DNA of 64,000 nucleotides. Origin: Janthinobacterium rivuli (GTDB taxonomy: Bacteria > Pseudomonadota > Gammaproteobacteria > Burkholderiales > Burkholderiaceae_D). This document shows positions 34,620-43,299 of the stretch, one piece after another. The position numbers and the translations under genes were made by a program. The stretch spans positions 1 through 64,000 of the forward strand of contig NZ_WFLJ01000023.1 of the NCBI RefSeq assembly GCF_009208735.1, written 5' to 3'. Numbering within the stretch: position 1 is the first letter of the stretch; each line of letters starts with the position of its first letter. The notes beneath the pieces are model-generated. The model saw only the letters and a list, made by a program, of their open reading frames with translations, was not told the origin of the DNA and did no database searches.

Positions 34620-35021
34620 TTACGCCGCATGCTGGCGGAAGTTCGTTTCCGCCGACCACGCCGCGCTGGCGCGGGCCAGCAACACGGCTTCGCCATCGGC
34701 CAGCCAGTCGTCCGCATCGGCGATCTTCCACATGGCTTGCAGCAGCTTGCGGCGCAAGTCCGGGTCATCGATTTCATCGAGCAGGCTGTCGATCACGCCA
34801 TGGGCCAGCTGCACGGCGCCATGCACGGTCGAGGTCAGCATGTCGTCGCACAAGTCTTGCAGCAGTTGCTGGAAGGCGGCCGGGGCCAGGTCGATATGCT
34901 CGAGGATCTTGCTGCGATGCATCGCTTGCAGCTCGGCGCTGGCCAGGTTGCCGTCGACCACCATCATCAGGGCCAAAATACGTCCCGCTGCCTGGGGACT
35001 GTTCGTTTCATAGGTACGCAT
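34620..35021 (-). CDS. TerB-like tellurite-resistance family protein
   Basis: 133 residues, all-helical and acidic, with a DGNLASAELQAM motif (a TerB Asp/Glu metal-binding pattern) near residues 23-34 and a second ADADDWLADGEAVLL near 106-120. TerB proteins bind divalent metal at the inner membrane and partner with TerC. Fittingly, a TerC-family gene lies 66 bp upstream on the same strand, so they may form an operon. Confidence 0.75.
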   Translation of the reverse strand: MRTYETNSPQAAGRILALMMVVDGNLASAELQAMHRSKILEHIDLAPAAFQQLLQDLCDDMLTSTVHGAVQLAHGVIDSLLDEIDDPDLRRKLLQAMWKIADADDWLADGEAVLLARASAAWSAETNFRQHAA

Positions 35022-35087
35022 GATTTTCCACTTTCTCGGTTAGTTAAAGAGCGCGCCACCGCCCTGCGGGGCGCGCCGTACTGCTAT

Positions 35088-36050
35088 TTATTTCTTCTCG
35101 CTGCGGGTGATGAACACGCTGGCCACGCAGCTCGACACGATCAGGACCGCCACCACCAGCAAGGACGCTTCCACCGGCACGTGGTACCACGGCATGACCA
35201 GCATCTTGGCGCCGATGAACACCAGCACCATCGCCAGGCCATACTTGAGCATGTGGAAGCGGTCGGCCACGTCCACCAGCAGGAAGTACAGCGCCCGCAA
35301 GCCCATGATGGCGAACAGGTTCGACGTGAAGACGATGAACGGGTCCGTCGTGATGGCGAAGATCGCCGGGATCGAGTCCACCGCGAAGACCAGGTCCGTC
35401 ACCTCGATCAGGATCAGCACGAGGAACAGCGGCGTGACATAGCGCAAGCCACCCTTCGCCACGAAGAAACGCTCACCGTGGTCGCCGTCGGCCACCCGCA
35501 AGTGACGGCGGGCAAAACGCAGCACGGGGTTGTTCGCCACGTCCGGCTCCGCGTCGGCCGCCACCAGCATGCGCATGCCGGTAATCAACAGGAAGGCGCC
35601 GAACAGGTACAGCACCCAGCTGAACTCGCTCACCACCCACGCGCCGGCCATGATCATCACGGCGCGCATGACGATCGCGCCCAGCACGCCATAAATCAAC
35701 ACGCGGCGCTGGTACTGGATCGGCACCTGGAAGGCGCTGAAGATCAGCAGGAAGACGAACACGTTATCGACCGACAGCGCTTTCTCGATCAGGTAGCCGG
35801 AGAAAAATTCCAGCGCCTTCTGGTTGGCGATCTCGGGACCAGCCGTGCCGTTCAGGTACCACCACAGTCCGCCGTTGAACAGCAGGGCCAGGCTGACCCA
35901 CACGAGCGACCAGGTCGCCGCTTCCTTGACACCGACCTTGTGCGCCTTGTTGCCGCCAAAGACGAACAAGTCCAGCGCCAGCATCACCAGGACGAAGGCG
36001 ATGAAGCCTGCCCACATGGGTGCCGTTGCAATACTTTCCAGACCGTTCAT
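35088..36050 (-). CDS. TerC-family (Alx-like) membrane protein
   Basis: 320 residues from the ATG at 36050, behind GGAGGCCGCCG; the frame extends to 36173 but that part is the leader region. About nine transmembrane segments carry the acidic TerC motifs (VMLALDLFVFG, EKALSVDNVFVFLLIF, LIEVTDLVFAVDSIPAIFAI). E. coli Alx and its relatives handle Mn2+ and respond to alkaline pH. A 14-codon leader ORF overlaps its start codon (36047-36091), suggesting coupled translation. The TerB gene lies downstream, and the divergent NhaR-type gene upstream. Confidence 0.85.
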   Translation of the reverse strand: MNGLESIATAPMWAGFIAFVLVMLALDLFVFGGNKAHKVGVKEAATWSLVWVSLALLFNGGLWWYLNGTAGPEIANQKALEFFSGYLIEKALSVDNVFVFLLIFSAFQVPIQYQRRVLIYGVLGAIVMRAVMIMAGAWVVSEFSWVLYLFGAFLLITGMRMLVAADAEPDVANNPVLRFARRHLRVADGDHGERFFVAKGGLRYVTPLFLVLILIEVTDLVFAVDSIPAIFAITTDPFIVFTSNLFAIMGLRALYFLLVDVADRFHMLKYGLAMVLVFIGAKMLVMPWYHVPVEASLLVVAVLIVSSCVASVFITRSEKK

Positions 36051-36091
36051 CGGCGGCCTCCGCAATAATCTGTTTGTATCCTGACGTCCAT
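36047..36091 (-). CDS. 14-codon leader ORF overlapping the Alx-like start
   Basis: AAGGAGAGTGTC precedes an ATG at 36091. The frame encodes MDVRIQTDYCGGRR and stops at a TGA that overlaps the ATG of the TerC-family gene (ATGA). The ribosome-binding sequence of the main gene lies within its last codons. The strong Shine-Dalgarno site and exact overlap suggest a real leader peptide or translational-coupling device, but no homology support is available here. Confidence 0.5.
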   Translation of the reverse strand: MDVRIQTDYCGGRR

Positions 36092-36165
36092 GACACTCTC
36101 CTTGCATGAATTGAGCAGTCATCATAGCCTTCCTATAAACATCGAACAAATCGAATATAATTGAC

Positions 36166-36189
36166 AAATACATCGAAAAACTCGATGCA
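36166..36189. promoter_or_regulatory. Candidate NhaR-type operator between the Alx-like and nhaR genes
   Basis: AAATACAT (36166-36173) recurs upstream of the chloride-channel gene. It is followed by CATCGA-N5-TCGATG (36171-36187), an inverted repeat of the size LysR proteins bind. The region lies between the divergent Alx-like and nhaR genes. Confidence 0.4.
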
Positions 36190-36209
36190 TTAACCTACCA
36201 GGAGCAGCG

Positions 36210-37109
36210 ATGTCCAACCTCAACTTCAAGCACTTGCGCTATTTCTGGATGGTGGCCAAGACGGGCAGCATCGCGCGCGCGGCCGAGCAGCTGCACCTGA
36301 CGCCGCAATCGATCTCCGGCCAGCTCAGCGAATTTGCCGACACCCTGGGCGTGGAATTGTTCCGCCGCAGCGGACGCCAGCTGGAATTGACGGACACGGG
36401 CCGGCGCATCCTCAGCCATGCCGAAAGCATTTTCAGCACGGGCGATGAATTGCTGGAAATCGTGCGCGACCAGTCGCGCACGGCGACGACGACGTTTCGC
36501 GTGGGCTGCGCCGATTCCGTCTCGAAACTGATCGCCTGCCGCCTCGTCGAACCGGCGCTGGGTCTGGCCGAACCGCTGCGCATGATCTGCCGCGAAGGAC
36601 GGCTGGCCAGCCTGCTGGCGGATCTGGCCGTGCACCGCCTGGACCTGATCATCGCCGACCGCCCCATGCCGTCCCATTTGAGCGTGCGCGGCTACAACCA
36701 CTTGCTGGGCGAAAGCGGCATGACCCTGTTCGGCACGCCGGAGCTGGCAGCCACCCTGACGGGGGACTTTCCGCTATGCCTCGATGGTGCGCCGCTGCTG
36801 CTGCCCGGCGAAGACTTCGCCATCTACGGGCGCCTGCTGCAGTGGCTGGGCGACAACCACCTGCACCCGCGCATCGTGGGCGAGTTCGACGACAGCGCCA
36901 TGATGCAAGCCTTCGGCCAGTCCGGCGCCGGCCTGTTCTTCGCCCCCACCGTCATCGCGCCCCAGGTCTGCGAACAGCATGGCGTGGTGGCGCTGGGCCG
37001 GGTCGACAGCCTCGTCGAGCAGGTCTACGCGATCACCACGGAACGCCGCCTGAGCCACCCTGCCACCCTCGCCATCAGCCAGAGCGCGCGGCACGAGCTG
37101 TTCGCCTAA
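36210..37109 (+). CDS. nhaR: NhaR-type LysR regulator
   Basis: 299 residues. The N-terminus MSNLNFKHLRYFWMVAKTGS and helix-turn-helix AEQLHLTPQSISGQLSEFAD are very close to NhaR, the Na+-responsive activator of nhaA. The effector domain (about 90-290) includes ADRPMPSHLSVRGYNHLLGES, also NhaR-like. CAGGAGCAGCG precedes the ATG. No nhaA is in the window. Its neighbours are an Alx-like TerC gene (divergent) and a ClC transporter (downstream), so this homologue may serve those instead. Confidence 0.85.
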   Translation: MSNLNFKHLRYFWMVAKTGSIARAAEQLHLTPQSISGQLSEFADTLGVELFRRSGRQLELTDTGRRILSHAESIFSTGDELLEIVRDQSRTATTTFRVGCADSVSKLIACRLVEPALGLAEPLRMICREGRLASLLADLAVHRLDLIIADRPMPSHLSVRGYNHLLGESGMTLFGTPELAATLTGDFPLCLDGAPLLLPGEDFAIYGRLLQWLGDNHLHPRIVGEFDDSAMMQAFGQSGAGLFFAPTVIAPQVCEQHGVVALGRVDSLVEQVYAITTERRLSHPATLAISQSARHELFA

Positions 37110-37215
37110 ACCCGTGGCCATCCGGGCCGCACCTGGCGCCGACAGTGCGGGCCCGCGTCGATCTCCTGGCCGCGACGAAGCTGTTGTTGCCAGCCGCCCA
37201 CACATCGGCGAGACG

Positions 37216-37246
37216 AAATACATTTGAACAAATACATCTATATAAT
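37216..37246 (+). promoter_or_regulatory. clcA-type promoter with duplicated AAATACAT and perfect -10
   Basis: A perfect TATAAT (37241-37246) lacks a recognisable -35. Instead two copies of AAATACAT (37216-37223 and 37230-37237) lie 14 bp apart upstream. The same octamer occurs at 36166 between the Alx-like and nhaR genes. This looks like an activator-dependent promoter. Confidence 0.5.
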
Positions 37247-37293
37247 GGCACTCCTCCCCGACGCCTTGCGCGCCCCCTCCTGGACTTGCCGCA

Positions 37294-38613
37294 ATGAAGC
37301 ACTTGCACGACATCCCCTCTGCCTTCAAGCATGAATTTGCCAACCCGCGCCTGTGGTGGTCGCGCGCCGTCGTCGTCGGCATGGCCGCCATCGCGGGCCT
37401 CGTCGTCGTGGGGTTCACCTGGCTGGCGGAGGAAGCGCTCGACCTGTTTCTCTTTTTTAACGGCAAGGCCTGGTGGTTCGCCCTGCTGTGGACACCCGCC
37501 TGCGCCGCCCTGCTGGTCTGGCTGACGCGCCGCTACGCCATGGGCGCGGCCGGCTCCGGCATCCCGCAAGTGATGGCGGCGCTGGACCCGGCCGTGGCGC
37601 CCGAGCAGCGCTCGCTGTTCGTCTCCCTGAAACTGAGTGCCGCGAAGATCGGCCTGACGGCGGGCGGCTTGCTGGGGGGACTGTCGCTGGGGCGCGAAGG
37701 CCCGTCCGTGCAAATCGCCGCCGGCGTGATGCTGGCCGCGCGCCGCCTGCTGCCGCGTCATTCGCAGGTGAGCGCCCATTCGCTGCTGGTGGCCGGTGGC
37801 GCGGCCGGCATCGCGGCCGCCTTCAACACGCCGCTGGCGGGCGTCATGTTCGCCATCGAGGAGCTGTCGCGTTCGCCCGAGCAGCGCAACAGCGGTCTGA
37901 TCGTGGCCGGCATCGTGCTGGCCGGCATGATGGCCGTGTCGATCCACGGCAACGCCACGCACTTCGGCATCATCCACCCTGGCCCCATCGGCCTGGCGCT
38001 GGCCTTGCCGGGTTTGCTCGTGACCCTGGTCGCGGGCGTGGCCGGCGGCCTGTTCGCCCGGCTGCTCTTGGCGTCCGCCCGGGGCAATCCGCTGGGGAAA
38101 TTATCCGCGTGGAGAAAAGGCCGGCCCGTGCTGTTCGCCGCCGTCTGCGGTGTGCTGGTGGCGGCCATCGGCATCGCCAGCCATGGCGCCACGTTCGGCA
38201 GCGGCACCGTGGCCACGCGCGCCATGCTGGAAGGCTCGTCCGACGTGGCGCCCGCCTTTGTCGCCTTCAAATATGTGGCGACGTGGCTGACCGTCTGGTC
38301 GGGCGTGCCAGCCGGCATCTTTGCGCCATCGCTGGCCATCGGCGCCGGCATCGGCCACGATATCGCCGTGCTGCTGCACTACCCGCACGCGCCCGCGCTG
38401 ATCGCGCTGGGCATGGTGGGCTTCCTGGCCGCCGCCACGCAGGCGCCGCTGACGGCTTTCATTATTGTCATGGAAATGGTCGACGGCCACGGCATGGTGC
38501 TGAGCCTGATGGCCTGCGCCGTGGTGGCCAGCACCGTCTCGCGCGTGCTCAGCGAACCGCTGTACGGCGCGCTGGCGCAGCTGCAGCTGCAACGGCTGCC
38601 GCCACCGCGCTAG
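37294..38613 (+). CDS. ClC-family chloride channel / H+ antiporter
   Basis: 439 residues with the ClC selectivity-filter motifs GSGIPQV (about 90), GREGPSVQ (about 134, including the gating Glu) and GIFAPSL (about 344). The external gating Glu is typical of H+/Cl- exchange. There are no CBS domains. Bacterial ClC antiporters support acid resistance. A perfect -10 box with repeats lies upstream, and the gene converges on a MORN-repeat gene with a 4-bp overlap of the two ends. Confidence 0.9.
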   Translation: MKHLHDIPSAFKHEFANPRLWWSRAVVVGMAAIAGLVVVGFTWLAEEALDLFLFFNGKAWWFALLWTPACAALLVWLTRRYAMGAAGSGIPQVMAALDPAVAPEQRSLFVSLKLSAAKIGLTAGGLLGGLSLGREGPSVQIAAGVMLAARRLLPRHSQVSAHSLLVAGGAAGIAAAFNTPLAGVMFAIEELSRSPEQRNSGLIVAGIVLAGMMAVSIHGNATHFGIIHPGPIGLALALPGLLVTLVAGVAGGLFARLLLASARGNPLGKLSAWRKGRPVLFAAVCGVLVAAIGIASHGATFGSGTVATRAMLEGSSDVAPAFVAFKYVATWLTVWSGVPAGIFAPSLAIGAGIGHDIAVLLHYPHAPALIALGMVGFLAAATQAPLTAFIIVMEMVDGHGMVLSLMACAVVASTVSRVLSEPLYGALAQLQLQRLPPPR

Positions 38614-39419
38614 AAATTGCTGCAGGGGCGCAGCAAACTGCCATCCTGCCATGCGCAGACGGTGCGCGTGCCATCCTCGGTCCAGTTGCGCTCCAGGCCG
38701 TGCTTGCGCCCCTGCACGTAATGCAGGCGCGACTTCTCACGGCCGTCCGGCCACCAGGCCTCGTACAGGCCGGTGCGCTGGCCATCCAGATACGCTCCCC
38801 GCTCGGCCAGCCTGCCGTCCGGATGAAACGCCTCCACTTTGCCCGTCAGCACGCCATCGACAAAATGCGCGCGGTTGCTGACCTGGCCATGCGCGTCAAA
38901 GCTCAGGTATTCGCCATCGGCGGGCTGGCCCGCCTCGTACCGCAATGCATGACTGAGCTGGCCATTCGGATGATAGTGGCTGTGCATGCCTTCGTACTCG
39001 CCGCCGCGGTAAGCCTTGCGGCTCTTCACCGTGCCATCCGCATAGTAGGCGACGTTGACGCCGTCGAAGTCGCCCTCCCCGTTGCGCTCTTCCAGCAGGC
39101 CCAGCTGGCCATCGGCGAAATACACGCTGCGCTGATGGACATAGTTGAGCCGCGTCGTATCCGCGTCGCGCAGCCAGGCATCCATGTGCAGCTTGCCTGG
39201 CGGCTGCGCGAAATGCAGCTGCCAATGCCAGGCCTGGCGTGCCGCGTCATGACGCAGCGGCGCGCGCTGCTCGTACATGGCCACGGCGGGCGCCACGGGC
39301 TGGTAATCCTCGTCGAAAAACTCGGAAGCCAGCGACTGTTCGGAAGGCAAGGCCGGGGTGGCCAGGGAAGAAGAACCGGCCAGTACGGCGGCCAGCAAAA
39401 CAGAGGTGAGTATCTTCAA
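38610..39419 (-). CDS. MORN-repeat secreted protein 1 (YwqK-like)
   Basis: 269 residues with a signal peptide ending SSLATPA. The rest consists of MORN-2 type repeats, each with a G-x-x-x-YY/FHPDG-(Q/R)L pattern: for example VYFADGQLGLLEER, SHYHPNGQLSHALRY, EAFHPDGRLAERGAY and EAWWPDGREKSRL. The family is often annotated as YwqK-type antitoxin, but the secreted location argues for an envelope role. A longer paralogue lies at 40071-41201, with a MarR gene between them. Confidence 0.75.
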   Translation of the reverse strand: MKILTSVLLAAVLAGSSSLATPALPSEQSLASEFFDEDYQPVAPAVAMYEQRAPLRHDAARQAWHWQLHFAQPPGKLHMDAWLRDADTTRLNYVHQRSVYFADGQLGLLEERNGEGDFDGVNVAYYADGTVKSRKAYRGGEYEGMHSHYHPNGQLSHALRYEAGQPADGEYLSFDAHGQVSNRAHFVDGVLTGKVEAFHPDGRLAERGAYLDGQRTGLYEAWWPDGREKSRLHYVQGRKHGLERNWTEDGTRTVCAWQDGSLLRPCSNF

Positions 39420-39496
39420 TGCATGCTTTCATCAACGGTGCGACGGCGCCGATGATAAGGGCAAGCGGGGCGGTCCTGCCACACGCTTGCGCGTCA

Positions 39497-39991
39497 TTAC
39501 ATGGTGAACGGAAATGGTTGCATGCCGGCCTGCCTGTCGTCGGGAGCGACGACGGCCAGCAAGGCGCTCAAGCCCTGGTTCAGGTGCGCCAGGCTGTCCG
39601 CATCGAGCTGGCTCAGCGCACTGGGCAGCAAGCCGCGCGCCGGCTGCGGCGCGCCGGCGATCACTGCCTGCCCTTCCGCCGTCAGGGTCAGCGTGACCAC
39701 GCGCTGGTCGGGCTGGTCGCGCGCCTTGCGCACATAGGCTTTTTTGACCAGCGCGTCGACCAGGTTGCTGGCCGTCGTCTGGTGGATAGACATCTTTCCG
39801 GCCAGCTCGCCCATGCGCAGGCCCGGGCGCTCCAGCAATTCCTGCATCACCCACAATTGCGCGCCGGACACGCCGCATTGCTTTTCGATCTGCGCCGAGT
39901 GGCGCTGTGCCGCGCGCATGACGACGCGCATGTTTTGCAAGGCCATGCCTTGCGCCCTGGCCAACGCCGAAACTTCCGCTTCCACCACCAT
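39497..39991 (-). CDS. MarR-family transcriptional regulator
   Basis: 164 residues. The winged helix (about 45-110) includes ERPGLRMGELAGKMSIHQTTASNLVDALVKKAYV, which is the recognition helix region, and a wing with DQPDQRVVTLTLTAEG. It lies between two MORN-repeat genes on the same strand and could control one of them. Ligand unknown. Confidence 0.8.
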   Translation of the reverse strand: MVVEAEVSALARAQGMALQNMRVVMRAAQRHSAQIEKQCGVSGAQLWVMQELLERPGLRMGELAGKMSIHQTTASNLVDALVKKAYVRKARDQPDQRVVTLTLTAEGQAVIAGAPQPARGLLPSALSQLDADSLAHLNQGLSALLAVVAPDDRQAGMQPFPFTM

Positions 39992-40070
39992 TGCCTCCAG
40001 TTATCGCACCGGCTTCGCGCCTGCTGGCGGGCCGGAATCCCTGCATGATACCTGCAAAGGCGGACGACTC

Positions 40071-41201
40071 CTAGCGCATGGAAACTGGTTCACCGGCCCG
40101 CCACGCCTGCTCCAGCACCAGCTTGCCGGCCTTGTCCCATTGGCGCTCGATGCCGTGCTGCTTGCCGTGTTCGTACGGCACGATCTGCCGCAGGCTGCCA
40201 TCGTCGTACCACGTCTGCAGCAAGCCATGGCGCTGGCCTTCGACAAACGGGGTCACGCTGGCGCGCGCGCCGTTGGCATGCCAGTCCGTCGTGTCGCCAT
40301 GGTCGCGCCCCTGCGCGTCTTTTTGCCAGGCAAACACGGGCCGGCCATTCGGAGCCCACGTTTGCAAGCTGAGCACGGCACCCTTCTGGTACAGCGTCTT
40401 GTTCGACACGACGCCGTTGCCATGGCTTTCAAACGACCAACCGTCGGGCTGGCCGTGCACCCACACGGTCCGGGCCAGCACCTTGCCATCCTGCGCGTAC
40501 ATGACGAACTCGCCCTCGCGCTGGCCATCGACGTACCGTCCCTTCCGGAACAGCTTGCCATCGGCATAAAACGATTCCTCCACACCATCCATCTGGCCAT
40601 GGCGTCGATACGCGCGGTTGCTGACGGCCCCGTTCGCTCCATACGACACTTGCTCGCCATCGGCCATCTCGTCGCCGTGATACAGCGTGCGGCTCATCAG
40701 CTGGCCATTCTCGTGATACGTTTCCGAGATGCTGTCGCGCCCGTTCGGCAAGGCGGTTACCCGTTGCTGGACCTGGCCATTCTCGAAGTACACGCTGCCG
40801 CCGAGCAGCTCCTCGCCCTGGGCATTGAAATAGGTTTCGCGCAACAGCTGGCCATTCTCGTGGTAGTACTTGCGAAACTTTACGAACTTGATCTGGCTCA
40901 AGTCCAGGTCCGTGGCATAGGTTTCAAAGGCCAGCACGCCCGGCGTGTCGGGAAATTCGAGCCGTACATGCCAGGCGCCCAGCGCCTCGTCGCGCACGGG
41001 CGGCGTGCGCAGCGCATACACGGCGCGGCGCTCGTTGCTCGGCATGAAATTTTCATCCAGATACATGGTCTTGTCCTCTTCTTGCGCGTGATGGGAAGCC
41101 GTTGCCGGCGACGGCGTATCTTCCTGTGCCGCCAGCGGCAAGGCCGTACTCATACCCAGCGCGGCGGCCAGCAGCCAGCGCATTGTCTGTTGATTCTTCA
41201 T
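40071..41201 (-). CDS. MORN-repeat secreted protein 2 (YwqK-like)
   Basis: 376 residues from the ATG at 41201 (GGAGCAAC upstream); the longer frame is a shadow. A signal peptide ends near LPLAAQ. At least ten MORN-2 repeats fill the mature part: YYHENGQLLRETYF, YFENGQVQQRVTAL, TYHENGQLMSRTLY, FYADGKLFRKGRY, WYDDGSLRQIVPY and others. The first about 90 residues align with paralogue 1 (DENFMPSNERR versus DEDYQPVAP). A periplasmic or surface scaffold is plausible; no enzyme motif is visible. Confidence 0.75.
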   Translation of the reverse strand: MKNQQTMRWLLAAALGMSTALPLAAQEDTPSPATASHHAQEEDKTMYLDENFMPSNERRAVYALRTPPVRDEALGAWHVRLEFPDTPGVLAFETYATDLDLSQIKFVKFRKYYHENGQLLRETYFNAQGEELLGGSVYFENGQVQQRVTALPNGRDSISETYHENGQLMSRTLYHGDEMADGEQVSYGANGAVSNRAYRRHGQMDGVEESFYADGKLFRKGRYVDGQREGEFVMYAQDGKVLARTVWVHGQPDGWSFESHGNGVVSNKTLYQKGAVLSLQTWAPNGRPVFAWQKDAQGRDHGDTTDWHANGARASVTPFVEGQRHGLLQTWYDDGSLRQIVPYEHGKQHGIERQWDKAGKLVLEQAWRAGEPVSMR

Positions 41202-41284
41202 GTTGCTCCATTGTTCATGTTGCTTTGCGGCTGCCATCATAAAGGCAAGCACCGTTCGCCATGGGCACGATTGCAGCCCAAATG

Positions 41285-41325
41285 AAAAAGGCCGGGACGG
41301 ACCTGATGGTCCGGCTCCGGCCTGG
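41285..41325 (-). terminator. Terminator after msbA
   Basis: Read on the minus strand, AGGCCGGAGCCGGACC pairs imperfectly with GGTCCGTCCCGGCCT and is followed by TTTTTC. It lies about 30 bp after the msbA stop. Confidence 0.75.
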
Positions 41326-41355
41326 CGCATGGGCAGGCGCAGGATGGGCCAGGCG

Positions 41356-43191
41356 TCAGCCCAGGGCATCCTTGACGGGCGACAACTGGCTTGCATGCAG
41401 GCGCGCATATGCGCCGCCCTGCTGCAGCAAGGTGGCGTGGCTGCCCGATTCCACCAGGCGCCCGCCCTGCATGACGACGATGCGGTCGGCGCTTTCGATG
41501 GTCGACAGGCGGTGGGCGATGACGATGGTGGTGCGGTTGCGCATCAGCACTTCCAGCGCCGCCTGCACCGAACGCTCCGACTCCGTGTCCAGCGCGCTGG
41601 TCGCTTCGTCCAGCAACAGGATCGGCGCGTCCTTGTACAGGGCGCGCGCGATGGCCAGGCGCTGGCGTTGTCCGCCCGACAGGCGCGAACCGTTCTGCCC
41701 CGCCTGCGTTTCGTAGCCTTGCGGCAACTGCATGATGAAGTCGTGCGCATACGCGGCGCGCGCCGACGCTTCGATGCGGGCCTGGTCCGGCGCCGGGTCG
41801 CCATACGCGATATTCGCCGCCATCGTGTCGTTGAACAAAATCACATCCTGGCTGACGAGGGCGAACTGGCGCCGCAGGGCCAGCAGGGAATAATCGCGTA
41901 CGTCGACGCCGTCGAGCAAAATCTGGCCGCCGCTGACGTCGTAGAAGCGCGGCAGCAAGCCCAGCAAGGTGGTCTTGCCGCCGCCGGAACCGCCCACCAG
42001 GGCCACCGTTTCGCCGGCGCGGATATCGAGCGTGATATCGCTCAAGGCCGTGGGCGCGTCGGGATCGTCGCTGTTGTAGCGGAAGTGGACGTTTTGCAAG
42101 GACAAATTGCCCTGCACGGCCGCCGGGGCGATGGTGCCCGGGTCCGGTTCCAGCGGCGTGTCGATCAAGCCGAAAACGGATTCGGCCGCCGCCAGGCCAC
42201 GCTGCAGCGGTTCATTGATCTTGGTCAGGTTCTTGATCGGCGACTGCATCGCCATCAGCGCGCCCATGAAGGCGACGAAGGCGCCCGGCGTGATGGCGCC
42301 GCTTTGCGCGCGCAGCATGGCGAAATAGATCACGGACGACAGGGTGATGCCGACGAGCATCATGATGAAGCCGGAATTCATGGCCGAGGTGGCCGCATGC
42401 TTGACGGCCAGCTGGCGGTTGCGCTTGACGACGTTGACGAAGCGCGCCTGTTCATAATCCTGGCCGCCAAAGATTTTCACCACGCGCTGGCCGGCTATGC
42501 TTTCATCGAGCACGGACGTCAGCTCACCCACGGCTTGCTGCGAACTCTTGCTCAGGTGGCGCATGCGACGGCCCGCCAGGGTCACGACGATGGCCACGAT
42601 GGGCATCGACGCCATGCAGAACAGGGCCAGTTTCACGTCAATGCTGAACAATAAAATCAGGTAGCCGACGGTGGCGACGGAATCGCGCACCATCACGTTG
42701 AGCACGTTCAAGCCCGCCTGCGACACCTGGCTGGCGTCGAAGGCCACGCGCGACTGCGTCAGGCTGGTGGTGGTGGTGTCGAAAAAGCGGCTGGGCAGGC
42801 GCATGATGGTGGCGAACATCTTTTCGCGCAAGTCCGCCTGCACCCGGCTCGATAGCCATACGGAACCGTAGTCGCCGGCAAAACTCGAGACCATGCGCAG
42901 CACGGCCAGGCCCAGGATGGTGGCGGGGATGACCCACAAGTCCACCTGCCCCGCCTGTGTCGGCAAGAAACGGTCGACCCAGCCCTGCAGCATGCCCATC
43001 ACGCCGGACGCGGGGGCGACCTGCGTGCTGGCCGTCGCGCGCATGGCGTCGACGACGTTTTGCAACTGGCGGATCAACAACACATCGGTGGCGGACGCCA
43101 CGCCCACGGCCAGCAAAGTGGCGGCGACGATGGCGCCATAGCGGCGAAACTGGCCGGCCAGGCGGAAGAACAGGAGGCGACTTTGCTGCAT
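41356..43191 (-). CDS. msbA: MsbA-type lipid A / lipid ABC exporter
   Basis: 611 residues: an exporter transmembrane domain with six helices (about 15-330) and a nucleotide-binding domain (about 365-600). Walker A is GGSGGGKTT, the signature is RLSGGQRQRLAIARAL, Walker B is ILLLDEATSALD, and the switch is AHRLS. The whole follows MsbA, the homodimeric flippase of lipid A core across the inner membrane. No Kdo or lipid A gene is adjacent, so assignment rests on sequence only; other lipid or peptide exporters of the subfamily are possible. Confidence 0.85.
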   Translation of the reverse strand: MQQSRLLFFRLAGQFRRYGAIVAATLLAVGVASATDVLLIRQLQNVVDAMRATASTQVAPASGVMGMLQGWVDRFLPTQAGQVDLWVIPATILGLAVLRMVSSFAGDYGSVWLSSRVQADLREKMFATIMRLPSRFFDTTTTSLTQSRVAFDASQVSQAGLNVLNVMVRDSVATVGYLILLFSIDVKLALFCMASMPIVAIVVTLAGRRMRHLSKSSQQAVGELTSVLDESIAGQRVVKIFGGQDYEQARFVNVVKRNRQLAVKHAATSAMNSGFIMMLVGITLSSVIYFAMLRAQSGAITPGAFVAFMGALMAMQSPIKNLTKINEPLQRGLAAAESVFGLIDTPLEPDPGTIAPAAVQGNLSLQNVHFRYNSDDPDAPTALSDITLDIRAGETVALVGGSGGGKTTLLGLLPRFYDVSGGQILLDGVDVRDYSLLALRRQFALVSQDVILFNDTMAANIAYGDPAPDQARIEASARAAYAHDFIMQLPQGYETQAGQNGSRLSGGQRQRLAIARALYKDAPILLLDEATSALDTESERSVQAALEVLMRNRTTIVIAHRLSTIESADRIVVMQGGRLVESGSHATLLQQGGAYARLHASQLSPVKDALG

Positions 43192-43299
43192 GCAGGTGAG
43201 AAAAGAAAAGGTAAAGCGTGATTCTAACCGTTGCCAGACTTACCTAGAGGAAAGTCGCACCTTGCCGGCGCAGGACCGGCAAGGGAATGGCATGGACGA

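Noticed and set aside
36050-36173. A longer N-terminus for the Alx-like protein
   Set aside because: The extension has no TerC similarity, overlaps the promoter region, and the start at 36050 has its own ribosome site.
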